Shown: positions 11,013-22,700 of the stretch, piece after piece
Layout: each line of letters begins with the position of its first letter
How positions within the stretch are numbered: the stretch's first letter is position 1
DNA from: Amaurobius ferox
Taxonomy: Eukaryota > Arthropoda > Arachnida > Araneae > Amaurobiidae
DNA: 64,000 nucleotides
Assembly (NCBI GenBank): GCA_951213105.1
Contig: OX578152.1
Location: 98,616,568 to 98,680,567 of the forward strand
Reading direction: 5' to 3'
Notes under the pieces: generated by a model
Told to the model about the DNA's origin: nothing
Seen by the model: the letters and a program-made list of their open reading frames with translations, nothing else
Database searches by the model: none
Translations under genes and position numbers: made by a program

Positions 11013-11830
11013 TTAAACTACATTGAAGAAATCACTAATTTTCATCTGTTTGATACTCTTTATCCTTTTCGTCAGGGCTAAATCGCGATTTCTTTTCAGC
11101 TGTAATAGCTGGATTGCTTCGGCCTCTTTTTGCCTTTCAAACCGCTGGAATACGAAGTTAACAGCTTTTAATGCCTCGGTGTGGGAGGGTCCTGCAGCTT
11201 CAGGGACAATGTCGTCGACGTCTTCTTTTCTTTCAAGACAGGAGTCAACAATTTCACCACCAGTAAGGGTCTGGAATCCGTTTTCATTGCAATCACAGTT
11301 CAACCAGTCCGTTATGTCCTCTCTATCGCAATCTCCAATGATGTTGAGGGTCTTGAAAATATTAAGCATTTCTGTCATGCACTCAGCACCCTCAGGTTCA
11401 TCATTCAGCTCCAATGTATCATATTTAGGTTTCAGCAATTTATTCCAGACCTTTTGTAATGTGGAAGGTGAAACTGAATCCCAGGAATCAACAACCATGT
11501 AGCAACGGTCCTTCAGATTGATTAACTTGAAAATTTTGCAGACGATATCAGCATCATCATTCACCAAAAGTCGTCGCAGAAGTTGTTTTCAATAAAGCCT
11601 CTTCATCGTTTCTATCACACTTCGATCCATTGACTGAAGAATGAATGTAACATTAGGGGGTAAAAATTCAACTTTGAACACCTCATGGACAATGGACCTT
11701 TTGGACAATGCACCGTCACATCCCAATGCTGACACCTTTCATTGTCAGCACTGGGATGTGACGGTGCATTGTCCAAAACCAGTAGCACAGGCTATTCCTG
11801 CTTACCAACTCATTCACAAAATTTATACAT
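11013..11830 (-). pseudogene. pogo/Tigger (jerky-like) transposase, C-terminal remnant
   Basis: The longest open part (11,013-11,567) shows the conserved tail of Tigger/jerky-type DDE transposases: MVVDSWDSVSPSTLQKVWNK, then FQTLTGGEIV, then an ERQ...LLQLKRNRDLALTKR coiled region ending KISDFFN. Upstream, past one in-frame stop, the same strand encodes VEFLPPNVTFILQSMDRSVI, normally LPPNVTSLLQPMDQG. Further upstream lies the catalytic LLVLDNAPSHP block, which is frame-shifted and embedded in an inverted duplication. Homology stops at ~11,830, where the segmental duplication begins. Dead element. Confidence 0.85.
11699..11778. repeat. 36-bp inverted repeat made from the transposase catalytic motif
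   Basis: Left arm 11,699-11,734 and right arm 11,743-11,778 are reverse complements at 35 of 36 positions, with an 8-bp spacer. The right arm on the minus strand encodes the LDNAPSHP motif, so the left arm is an inverted copy of coding sequence. Confidence 0.9.
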
Positions 11831-12301
11831 GCCCGAAAGCGCTCTGGCTTTTAATTTCTGTGTACGTCTATGGGATGCTTATTAAATGACTTTTAAATCT
11901 AAGGATATTGTCTTTAATTTATTTAAATCAAAACAAATTAGACTTTTTTTCTGCATCAAGTATTTATATGTATAATTTTTTTGGTCATGCATTGACAGAT
12001 TCTGCTTAAATTGTATTCTTAGAATTCAAATTTAACTTTTCAACAAGATTAGAATTTTTAATAGGTTAATTCCAAAAAAAAATTTAAACACTTTTAAATC
12101 AAAGTGCCCAAGACACTCGTCTATTCAGAATATCGAAATCATCCAAATCTCGACAGGGAAATTTCTCACCCCCACCCTACTCTCATTGGGAGTTCTAGGC
12201 TATCATGTTTGTGACAAACTCAATCCCATATGTGGCAATAATGAAATGTCATATTTTTCTAATTAGTATTTTCAAAATCAACTGATAAATACTATTCACT
12301 T

Positions 12302-12442
12302 ATGAGTAATAAGTATCACTATCTGACAACATTGCAATGTGCATCTCTTTCATCTGGCAATGCTGTAGAAGGGGAAGTAATGGTTGATTCCTACAAGTTC
12401 ATTAGGAGCATTGTTCTGCCACATCTCATGACAAAGGTGTGA
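12302..12442 (+). CDS. 46-residue ORF shared by both duplication copies (uncertain)
   Basis: Starts MSNKYHYLTTLQ and ends IRSIVLPHLMTKV before TGA. The copy at 44,446 keeps the same start, frame and stop with few replacements. Past the stop and in another frame, the sequence continues with coding-like text (KQREIV..ATDFA.VTAKFMPT). This suggests a decayed longer ORF rather than a genuine small gene. I do not recognise the family. It lies on the strand opposite the zinc-finger ORF. Confidence 0.3.
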   Translation: MSNKYHYLTTLQCASLSSGNAVEGEVMVDSYKFIRSIVLPHLMTKV

Positions 12443-13367
12443 TTGATAGCATAGGTAGTTCAGAAAAGTCATGAAGGCATGTAGAAGTTATGAAGCAAAG
12501 AGAAATAGTTAAAAAAGCTACAGATTTTGCCACTGTTACTGCTAAATTTATGCCTACCATCAGATGTAGATGATCTATTGGAAGTTGGCATTATTGTGGG
12601 GATATTAATTTTGTCGGAATTTGCAGGCTATAAAGTATCGAGCAATAAAGTTTTATATGTTGAGCATGACCAACTGAACAGCACTGATATATTGCAAATA
12701 TTGCCAATGCCTATAATTTTAAACGGACTTGTCATATTTAGTGAATCTGTTGGTGCACATGAGAAGGTATAATAAATGTTATAAGCCTATACAATATTTC
12801 ATGATTTATTAAAAATAAAAGAAACCTATTTAATAATTATTATGTATTAATTAATAAAAGACAATATTTAATATGTATTATTTAATAAAGGAAAACCTAT
12901 TTAATATGTATTTTGTAAATTAGTTTTATTTCAGTTACAATTACTAGTAGTATTTGTGTCTGAATTAACCATTTATATTATATAAATAAAATGCAACAAT
13001 ATACTTAAATTATGCATATAATTTATACTCTGTTACATAAGTGATCAATCAGCATGTCACAAATCCGAAGGTTCATTTAAATTGTTTGGAAAAAGGGTTT
13101 TAAATATATGAGTATAAAAATTTTTTACCATAATTTCAGATTTTATTTCAACTACATGACAGAAGAAAAAAAAAATTAGCTTTGAAATAATTGTACATTC
13201 GCAGAAAAAAAATTTCACTTACAAATGTTGAACTAAGAGGTATTCCAAATGAATGACTTCTGACATATTTTACATACAAATAGTTTTCTGCCAGTATGTT
13301 CAGTATTTGTAAACAAGTATCAATCTAAACTCACTCTTCTAGGAAATCATTTCACACCAGTATGTGT

Positions 13368-13426
13368 CCGGCCGTCCAACTAGTTACTCTAAGTCCTCTG
13401 GACGAGTCGGACGGTCTGGGTCTTCA
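13368..13426 (+). repeat. Tail-only SINE insertion inside the zinc-finger region, 59 bp
   Basis: A 59-bp SINE 3' end flanked by identical 14-bp copies of ACACCAGTATGTGT (13,354-13,367 and 13,427-13,440). The target belongs to the linker between two fingers. The duplicated copy near 45,520 lacks the insertion. Confidence 0.85.
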
Positions 13427-14529
13427 ACACCAGTATGTGTAAGCAAATGCCGTACTAAACTTTTTTTACGAGTAAATGATTTCTGACATACTTCACATAA
13501 AAATGATTTCTCGCCAGTATGTACAAACAAATGTTGCTCTAAACTTGCTTTCCAAGTAAATGATTTTAGACATATTTCGCATACAAATGGTTTCTCACCA
13601 GTGTGTGTAAGCAAATGACGTTCTAAACCAATTTTCCGAGTAAATGCCTTCAAACATATTTCACAAACAATTGATTTCACACCAGTATGTGTTTGGGAAT
13701 GTCGTTTTAAGGTTATTTTCTGAGTAAATGCTTTCTGGCATATTTCACATACAAACGGTTTCTCACCAGTATGTATGAGTAAATGTTTCGCTAAACCAGA
13801 TTTTTCAGTAAAAGATTTTTGACATACTTCACATACAATTGATTTCTCGCCGGCACATGTGAATAAATGTCTTTCTAAACCAGCTTTCTCAGTAAATGAT
13901 TTTCGACATATTTCACATGCAAAAGGTTTCTCACCAGAATGTGTAAGCAAATGTCGTTCTAATCGTTTGTTCTGTATAAATGATTTCTGACATATTTTGC
14001 ATACAAAAGTTTTCTCTTCAGTATGTGTAAGAAAATGGCGATCTAAAATCATTTTCCGAGTAAATGATTTATGACATATTTCACATACAAATGGCTTCTC
14101 ACCAGTATGGATAAACAAATGTTGCCCTAAGCTTCCTTTTCGAGTAAATGATTTCTGACATATTTCACATACAAATGGTTTCTCACCAGTATGTGTAAGC
14201 AAATGTCGTTCAAAACCAATTTTCCGCGTAAATGCTTTTTGACATATTTCACATATAAATGATTTTTCACCAGAATGTGTAAGCAAATGTTGTTCTAAAC
14301 TTATTTTCTGAGTAAATGCTTTTTGACACATTTTGCATACAAATGATTTTTCACCAGTATGTAAGCAAATGTCAAACACAATTTGTTTCTGAGAAAGTGA
14401 TTTTTTTACATATTTCACAAAGAACTGATTTGTCACCTGTATTTGTGTAAGCAACTGTTGATTGGAAATTTCTTTCTCAGCAAATAACTTCTGATATATT
14501 TTACATAAAAATTGTTTCTCACCATGCAA
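13384..14529 (-). CDS. C2H2 zinc-finger protein, 3' end altered by a SINE tail
   Basis: 381 residues. After two degenerate finger-like stretches (residues ~1-60) come eleven tandem fingers of the Cx2Cx12Hx3H type joined by TGEKP-like linkers, from FVCKMCQKAF to FLCEVCQKSF. One finger (FACEICRKSF) ends in Cys instead of the last His. Such arrays bind DNA in the nucleus; the target is unknown. No KRAB, ZAD, BTB or SCAN domain is seen. The last 15 or so residues (after THTG) are translated from a SINE tail inserted at 13,368-13,426; at least two further fingers lie beyond it. The in-window start falls inside degenerate fingers, so an upstream exon may be missing. Gene or pseudogene is undecided. 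Confidence 0.7.
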   Translation of the reverse strand: MHGEKQFLCKIYQKLFAEKEISNQQLLTQIQVTNQFFVKYVKKSLSQKQIVFDICLHTGEKSFVCKMCQKAFTQKISLEQHLLTHSGEKSFICEICQKAFTRKIGFERHLLTHTGEKPFVCEICQKSFTRKGSLGQHLFIHTGEKPFVCEICHKSFTRKMILDRHFLTHTEEKTFVCKICQKSFIQNKRLERHLLTHSGEKPFACEICRKSFTEKAGLERHLFTCAGEKSIVCEVCQKSFTEKSGLAKHLLIHTGEKPFVCEICQKAFTQKITLKRHSQTHTGVKSIVCEICLKAFTRKIGLERHLLTHTGEKPFVCEICLKSFTWKASLEQHLFVHTGEKSFLCEVCQKSFTRKKSLVRHLLTHTGVEDPDRPTRPEDLE

Positions 14530-14960
14530 ATATTGATATAAATTTCTTTTTTCATTAAACGATTTCTCAACTTATTTCACAAACATTTTCTTACTACACC
14601 AGTGTGTGTAAGAAAATGTTGATGCAATTTATATCCTGAGAAAATAATTTCTGACATTGAGATTACAAATGGTTCTTACCAGTAGTAAGCAAATGTCGAT
14701 CACAAGCAATTTATTTTGTGACAAAATTATTTCTGATATAACTGGCAAACAAATGGTTTCACAGGCAAGAAGATGTCAATTTAAGTTCCTTTTTCTTAGT
14801 AAAAGGTCTTTTGTATAAATTGCAAATGCATAGTTTCTCAACAATTAAAAAGACTTTGAATCAACACATTATTTTACACAACAGCTTGTGACATATTTCA
14901 CATGCAAATTGCATAAATAAACCATGAGTAAAAAGCTTTCACCGTCCCCCGACCTTTTTT
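14530..14960 (-). pseudogene. Degenerate zinc-finger repeats upstream of the finger array
   Basis: The minus strand shows further finger-derived words at ~84-bp spacing (THTG-like linkers, CC..H..H remnants) broken by stops and deletions. This suggests the array was once longer at its N-terminal side. Confidence 0.5.
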
Positions 14961-15354
14961 TTTTTCATGTAGAAGCTGTAGAATTTAACTGATGCTAAAA
15001 TAATGCTCATACGTTCCTATAAATAGAATCCTATGTGGGTGAATCACTAGGCATCAATCAATGTACAGGGCAGTAGACTGAACAATAATTTAACATTTGT
15101 TTCACATTCCAAACAGTATGAAAAATGGATGGATAGAAATTCTGAACCTATTGATTGTCACTAAAAAATGAGTGAACTTTCCAAATGCAGTTCATAAATT
15201 GACAGGATAAGTAAGAGAGTAGTAGCAAAATTCAGTAAATCTGGAGAACAGGTCACCACAAGTTTTTTTCTAAGTACAAAATCGGGCCAAGTTGGCGCTT
15301 TCTTCCGTGTTTTGAAATTGGCTCCACCCATCCTAAGTGACGCCAATTACCTTC

Positions 15355-15412
15355 TGTAGAAATAGGCTCCTCCTACCAAAATGACGTTTTGGTAGGAGAA
15401 CCCTATTTCTAA
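15355..15412. repeat. Palindrome (hairpin) sequence
   Basis: CTCCTACCAAAA and TTTTGGTAGGAG flank a TGACG centre, with outer arms AGAAATAGG and CCTATTTCT. Likely a small MITE or foldback remnant. Confidence 0.65.
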
Positions 15413-15629
15413 AGACGGGCTACTGTATTCGTTCTAAACAAAATTTTCTAATATAAATGATAATGTAATTTAACTTAAACAACAGTGAATAATACTCATA
15501 AACACGTTACAAAATCAGATGTTTGTGTATTTTAAGAAAATTAAATAACTTTGTAAAACTGCAGAATAAAAAAATGAATAATACTCATGTAAACGTTCTA
15601 AAATCAGATTTTTGTAAAATTTAAAATTT

Positions 15630-16735
15630 TTATGCTACAATTTTATCTGTGCATATCGCACGTAGCAAGATCGCTTTCTCCATCTAACTGAGGATCCATA
15701 TAAAGGAAGGGGTTCGACCTACAGGTCGAAATTTGTGGAACGAATGTACCAGTGGTCCGTGTAGGGGCAGGGATTCGACCTAAAGGTCGAAAATTGTGGA
15801 ACGGATGTATCAGTGGTCCGTATGTACCAGTGGTCCGTGTAGGGGCAGGGGTTCGACCTAAAAGTCGAAATCTGTGGAACGAATGTACCAGTGGTCCGTA
15901 CAGAGGCAGGGGTTCGACCTAAAGGTCGTTTTACACTGGAACGGGGACCCCAGTGATCTCCGGTTTATTAGGAACAGTCGCCTGCGATGTCCAGTCACAG
16001 AATATGCTACAATTTTATCTGTGCATGTCGTACGTAGCAAAATCACTTTCTCCATACAACCGAGGATTCGTACAAGGGCAGGGGTTCCACCTAAAGGTCG
16101 AAATTTATGGAACAGATGTACCAGTGATCCGTATGTACCAGTGGTCCGTGTAGGGGCAGGGGTTCGACCTAAAGATCGAAATCTGTAGAACGAATGTACC
16201 AGTGGTCCATACAGGGGCTCGACCTAAAGGTCGTTCTACACCGGACCGGGGGCTCCAGTGATCTCCGGTTTATTAGGAACGGTCGCCTGCGACTCCCTGA
16301 CACAGAATATGCTACAATTTTATCTGTGCATGTCGCACGTAGCAAAATCACTTTCTCCATGCAACCAAGGATCCATACAAGGACAGGGGTTCGACCTAAA
16401 GGTCGAAATTTGTGGAAGGGTGACCAGTGGTCCGTATTTACCAGTGGTCCGTGTAGGGGCAGGGGTTCGACCTAAAGGTCGAAATTTGTGGAACGGATGT
16501 ACCAGTGGTTCGGTTAAGGGCATGGGTTCGACCTAAAGGTCGAAATCTGTAGAGCGAATGCACCAGTGGTCCGTACAGGGGCAGGGGTTCGATGTAAAGG
16601 TCGTTCTACACCGGAACGGGGTCCCCAATGATCTCCGGTTTATTAGGAACGGTCGTCTGTGGCCCTAAAGGTCGAAATTTGTGGAACGAATGTACCAATG
16701 GTCCGTGTAGGGGCAGGGGTTCGACCTAAATGTAT
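15630..16735. repeat. Satellite with a palindromic core and higher-order structure
   Basis: About 13 copies of a ~60-bp unit containing GGGGCAGGGGTTCGACCT, then AAAGGTCGAA, then GTGGAACGAATGTACCAG and TGGTCCGT. Most units carry the inverted repeat TTCGACCTAAAGGTCGAA. A second module starting TGCTACAATTTTATCTGTGC recurs at about 15,633, 16,006 and 16,310, giving a 300-370 bp higher-order repeat. GC content is clearly above the surroundings. Open frames in it are by-products of the repeat. Confidence 0.9.
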
Positions 16736-16869
16736 GTAAATTGATGTCCTAAAAAGAAGTTTAAGAATATATGTTTCCAAATGTGTCTAAGGGGATCGTA
16801 TAAAAATTTAAAAAGTGTAACTTTTTGAAAATTAATAGGACTATTTCATTAACGTAGTCATATTTCCTA

Positions 16870-17133
16870 CCTTACTTTCAACATTTTTGCAATATACATT
16901 GCCCACTTATCTCTAACAGTTAAAGAATTGAAGTGTGTTTCAATCTTTTTGGGACACTGTATAATATTCAGAGAAGCTACATTTTTCCCTCTTTCAAAAT
17001 ATAATGATAAGTTTTCAACAGCAGTAAAACAAACTTTTACAGATGAAATATTTGAATACTTAACTAAATTTTCACAATAATGCTCCCACTCTGTTACATG
17101 CAAAGATACTTTAGTTAACAGGTTTTTATACAT
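16870..17133 (-). CDS. Possible coding exon, unknown protein
   Basis: An 88-residue open stretch with mixed, protein-like composition (VENLSLYFERGKNVASLN, then HFNSLTVRDKWAMYIAKMLK). On the minus strand the frame runs into GTAAGG right after AKMLK, a good splice-donor sequence. A CATGTAACAG near 17,096 could be an acceptor. This could be one exon of a host gene or a fragment of an unrecognised transposon. No domain recognised. Confidence 0.35.
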
Positions 17134-18689
17134 TGGAAATTTTGATTATATTCAGAGACACATTTAAGGGAATTTCTTTCAGGATTTTTTTGGCCGGGGG
17201 GGGGGGGCGAATGAAACTTAAGAGAAAGGCTAGTTTTCTATTTGCCTTATATAAATAAATCTAAATGTTGTCACATAAATAGAATATAAAATGCCCCTCT
17301 CAGATGTATGCCTGAAAAAAACACTGGACCTGAACTCACGGGCCAGGCCAGAGCCCATAAAGGATTCACCTCTAACTTAGATCCCTTGAGATTGATATGA
17401 GCTTAATTTAGAACTGAATCCCTCCAATAATTGAATGTCAAAATATGCCTCTGCTGATATTGCTGTAGAAGCTTTAAAACAATGTAGTAACAATTATTTT
17501 TTTATAAATCTGTATTATTCTGTAGATACCCAAATTTTGAATTGGTGGGAAAACTGTAGTACATATTATGTTATTAATTATAGATCTCACTGGAAATCAG
17601 TAGGCTTATTGTTGTTACTGATTACATAACTAATAAACATAAATAATATTTTAGACCAAAAACATGCAATATCTGAAAATATAATTTTGGAAGTTATGTT
17701 GCATTCACTTTTAAACCAAAAATTACTCATAAAATGATTTTTTTAATACAGTGTAACATAATTATATTTTTATAGTAGTTTCTGATCTAAAATAAATGTT
17801 CGAAATATTGAAAATGTTTCTGCAGTTTGATGCCGATGGTTCTCCGATAATCGCCTAGGAATTGACATTTGTTACTTCAAAAAATCACACAAATTCTATT
17901 TATGTTTTGTTTCAGAGATATAGGATTAATTGTAAAAAAATATATACGTTTCATTGTATCTCCAGAACAGTTCTTGATAATTTCTAAATAATGAAGAATT
18001 CTGTTCATTGATTTCTGGTTAAAACTATGTATACAAAATATTCATTCATTTAATAATAGTGAGTTTAGTTTATTTTTTTCAATTAAGGTAAAATCTTGAG
18101 AACATATTAACGTCTTAAAAATGAGATGGAATTCACATGTAAACAAAAATCACATATTAAATACCTATTTTTGTAACATCTTTATATGTTATGTGTTTAT
18201 ATTGCTTATTCGATTTTCTAAAATAAATGTTCGAAAAAGGGAAGAACTTCTCCGTGGTCTGTTCACTCCCAAAATTAATAGGTCTCTGATGTTCATTCAT
18301 TGAAATAATAGCACTAAATGTTATTCAATTTGCTCAATTTGTTAGAGATATATAGTGCTGCTTGTAATAAAAAAATTAAGTTTGTTTTCTAAACAAGACT
18401 TGTTTGTTGATGTCGATTCTAGTAAGAGAATAAATATGCACAGCTATATTTAGCAAATGGTTACTTTAAATAAAAATTTTCCAATTAATCCAAAGCAATT
18501 AATTCTGATATGCTAGGATAAATAATTTGCAAAGTTTCTTTTCTAATGAAGTTTTCTTAACCTCTTACCTTTACAATTCCTGAGAAAGTGAACCTAATGT
18601 TCATATATGTAATCCTTTCTTTCATACATAATGAAATCAATTGTCTTAAATTAATTTGAAACAGAATTCGAAATAGAAAATTTTATGAG
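17134..18689. other. No gene seen; poly-G tract and weak Rep-C similarity
   Basis: Holds a run of G near 17,198-17,208. At about 18,060-18,370 there is diverged minus-strand similarity to Rep-C (words around TCTCTGATGTTCATTCATTG). Otherwise AT-rich, many stops. Confidence 0.4.
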
Positions 18690-19742
18690 CCGGAATTTGA
18701 CTTTCCCTCTATAATGAAATGAATTTACTTCTTTCACAGTGAAAATATAATGTATAAGATCTATGTCACAATGTTTATTGCTGAATTGTACATTAGGCAC
18801 TTTTCCTGATGACAACATCTCAAACTATTTCGAAGCACCCAATTTACTTATATTTCATGCAACTCTAAATTGGCAATTATCAATCTTGATAGCATCCGCA
18901 ATAGTCCATATATTAAAATATTTTAATAATTAATTTATCAAGTTGGCAACATTTTTGTAATTTTAATGATATTTTTATCAACCTGGGGACAAAATATAGC
19001 CAAGTTGGCGATATTTTATTAAGTGAGTAGTCAACTTTGCCAAAAGTTATCACCAAGTATTACAGATAACCAGAGAGAAGAACATTTCTTATATATATAA
19101 ATGACTGTTGGCAAATTATTTGGTGTCAAAATACAAAACAATTACACGAAGTACCTTCTTTCGAGAATAGAATGAACTAGATCCATGAGAATGATGTTAA
19201 CAAATTTAACACATAATATATATATGAAAAGTGAACATATTTCACAACAGTTAATACTTTTTTAATTTTATGTGATTTTTTGATAAATTTACTTTAAAAG
19301 TATAACATCTCAAGAATGATTCATACTAGCATTCTTAAATTTGTGTCACTAGTTTTTTAATGAAAAATTACATGCGAAATGATTATTTGTGTAACATTAT
19401 TGAAAGTTCTGATTTTTAAAAAATTCCATTCGAAAATTTGGCTGTCTTCCAAACATTTGATTGCATTTAAAATCAATAGGTTTCTAATGTTCACCCATTG
19501 TAATTTTTATACAAATTGTAATTTTTGGTATAAAAAATGTAAACTTTATACCAAATTTTATCCAACATGCTCCATTTGTTTGTGAGATATCTCCATTCAC
19601 ACACACACACACAAATCACTTTAAAAACAATTGATTCGATTTCACGAATGCTTAAAACATGCTCTTCCGTCAAAAACTCTAATTTTTGACTCCGTCACAG
19701 CACTTTCCATATATATTATACTATGCACATAGGGAAAGTAAA
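18690..19742 (-). repeat. Rep-C repeat, copy 3
   Basis: Reverse-oriented Rep-C: the hairpin end lies at about 19,703-19,742 (CACTTTCCATATATA...CATAGGGAAAGT), followed leftward by the (CA)n stretch at 19,597-19,612 and the GCCAA-rich module near 18,950-19,060. Confidence 0.6.
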
Positions 19743-22700
19743 TAAAAAACAAATTGACAACAAATGAATAATAATTTCATTTACTTTCAAACAATATAAA
19801 AACATACAGAGCATACAAAAAAGTTTACTGTAGTATTACAAACATAATCACAAAAAATTATAATATCAAATATAAAAAGTACTCACAGGAAAAGCGAACA
19901 AGGCGGTTTTCATGCATTTTTGATGAACCAGCGGCTATCTTAGAATATGATTGTATGTAATGCATTGCAAGTTGTATTACAGTATAATTCTGTGCGAAGC
20001 ATAATAAGCTCATGTAGGTATTAGATACATTTTTGTGAAAAGTAAAGAAATATCTAGCTGTGAAAAAGAAGTTGCTTTATTGCACAAGGCCAAATGACTG
20101 CTTAGCGTGGCAAGCAGCCCAAGTTTACAAATCATATAACATAACTACAATGTAATTTCAATATATTTCATGAACTGGAGCACAATTTTAATTTGTTCTG
20201 CTACATTTCAGTCCCTGATTTGAAAGCATGCCGTACCTCTCCTGTATATTATTTACGCCTTCTGTGAAGTGACAAATTTGCAAACTCATGCTATAAGGTA
20301 TCATTTCAATCCGAAAATATGAATTTTAATTATAATTGGATACAATCAAAGCATTATTTTAACATTGCATGCCGTACTTAATATTATCAAAGTTGTACAT
20401 ATTATCAAACTTGCTAAACTTATCCTTGAAACTAGTTTGTTAACGCTAATAATTTAATTTCTTATTAAAAAGGAGGGATAATGGATGAAAAGTGAAGAGC
20501 ACCAGAAATGTAGCAGATTTCTCTAATAATTAATTACCTTAATTTATTTTAAATTTCAACAGATTCATAGTTACTAGTAGAAGCGTGAAGTTTGAACTTG
20601 GGAGACTGCTACCAGTCCTTGACTAAATAGAAAGACAATTTTATGAATATTTAAGGTCATTAAATATTTATATAACAAAAAATAAAATTTCCGAAAATTT
20701 TGATTTTAGTGCTCCTCTTAGTGACATTATGCACTTAGTGCTCCTTTTAGTGACATTTTACACTTCTCTAACGAGCAGTAAATACAGGTCCATAAGCATT
20801 GTGGTGCTCGTGAGCAACATGCCCAGAACCTCTGTTCTATGGGAACTGACAAATTCAGCCCTACCACGTTACCAACTTCAAATTTCAATAACATTTAATT
20901 TGAGTTACATAAAAATATTTAATGAAACATGAACAAAATGTAAAAACTTCTGGATCTTCAATAGTAAGAAGTTATTAGAAATGCAATTTATTAAATCAGC
21001 TTTAACTTTCTTGAAATTCAGAAACATATAAATTCAATCAAACTTTGTAATTTAATCAACTTTACCCATCGTAGGAGTTCAAACATTATTTTTAATTGTT
21101 TGAGAAGTAACTCGTTTTCCACATTTGGCATTATTTTGCTCTATAAAATAAATATGTCAAAAGGGCTTTTAACACCAAATTTAGTGTAGCTTCTGTAAAT
21201 ATGCAATTTTGCATGAATATATGAAGATACTCAGTTTTTATGTACAACTACTTAATTATCACACTAGATATAAATATAAAGAGTATCATTTATTCTACAG
21301 GATGAGCATGTCCTTAAAGGTTGTAACTAAAAGAACACGGAAAAGTTTACCAACGTTTTATAAAGAGCCTAACTTTTTAGCCATCATTTAATTTTCGATT
21401 ACTCTCAGTGGTAGATTGGGGGAGGGGGCTGCAGCCATGAACACCAAATTGTGTAAATTAAAAAGTATACCATAATTTTACATTACATTCTAATTTATAC
21501 GATTGCACTTACTGCTATCGAGCTTAACATATAGTTGCTCCTATAGTCAGTGCTTTTGATATATATATCAAATACGCCTTTTAAAAATATAAGATTTCTT
21601 TTAGTTCTCCAATTAACACTCTGTATAGTGATAATTTGTGGTTTTAAAATGGCTTGAAAAGGCAAGTTTTTGATTTAGTTGTGTTTGTGTTACTGGTAAA
21701 AATTGAGCTGTAATTACACTGGTTTACTTAATTTTTAGTAATTGCAATTTAAGAAATAAAATAATTCCGAAAGTACAATGACAAAAATTATGTATGTAAA
21801 TTGTTTCTGAATAAATAACTAGTATACTTTAAACCCCTTTAGAACTTGGTTATTTTCTATAGAAATATAAATGTATTTTTACACATTTCAGGTTAGCAAA
21901 ATAATAGTTTATGAAGCAAAATCATGCATTTCTTTCTCATTAATTTTTAGCATGTTCATTGTAATCATCTTAAATGTAAATATATCTAAATTCAATAGTA
22001 TTTGAAGGATATCAGAGTAAAATATATGTATATTTATATAAAGCGGCCACACAAATAATAAATAATTGTGAAAAAAAAACAAAATTCAACACCGTCTGTT
22101 TTTCTTACTTTTTTTTTTTTCGAATATTAAGTAGTATGATTTTTGGAAATTGAACTTCTGTAAAATGAGCAAATGAGTCATTTACTATTTTTAACAAGTA
22201 TTAAAAATTTATGCCATTTAAAATGACAAATTTTTAATTTCATTTAAATTCCCAGTTAAATGTTTTAGGTCTACAGTATATCATCAAGTTGCATTTGGTT
22301 GACTATATTCATATATCAATAGCGACCCCTTTTTACTAATAAACAGAAATCAGTTTGTTGCAAGGGCCCTATCAATATTTTAAGCCAGGGACCCCATGCA
22401 AGCTTGATCCACCTGTGATGACTGTGTGTGATGACTGTGTGTTTGGATCCGAGAGTATAACCGGAAATGTCATTAGTAGTAGAGAGCAACGGTAAAAACC
22501 AGCCAACAAAACTGTAATGTATGATGAAAACAGACTGTGCACTGAAGAAATCAATCCTATTATAGATACTCTTACTACTGAAATAAAAAGTTCCACAAAA
22601 TGCTACTTGACAAACTGAAATTCATTGAAAAATTAACTTCAGTGTGGCTCAACTAGACATTCTCATACCAGAATCCATTGTTAAGTACCTTGTTTTCTGT

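Larger units (their letters stand above)
11831..14545. repeat. Segmental duplication, copy 1
   Basis: Matches 43,991-46,873 in the same orientation over almost the whole length, including non-coding sequence, a short shared ORF and the zinc-finger ORF. The left limit coincides with the right arm of a foldback element seen whole at 43.4-44.1 kb. Confidence 0.85.

Noticed and set aside
11023..11502. 159-residue plus-strand ORF
   Set aside because: Exact antisense of the clear Tigger transposase tail.
12527..12772. 81-residue plus-strand ORF (MPLLLLNLCLPSD...)
   Set aside because: It is similar in both duplication copies, but so is all surrounding non-coding DNA; composition is not convincing and another frame fits the upstream coding-like text better.
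15630..16735. CRISPR array
   Set aside because: Units are tandem without unique spacers, the genome is eukaryotic and no cas-like genes occur.
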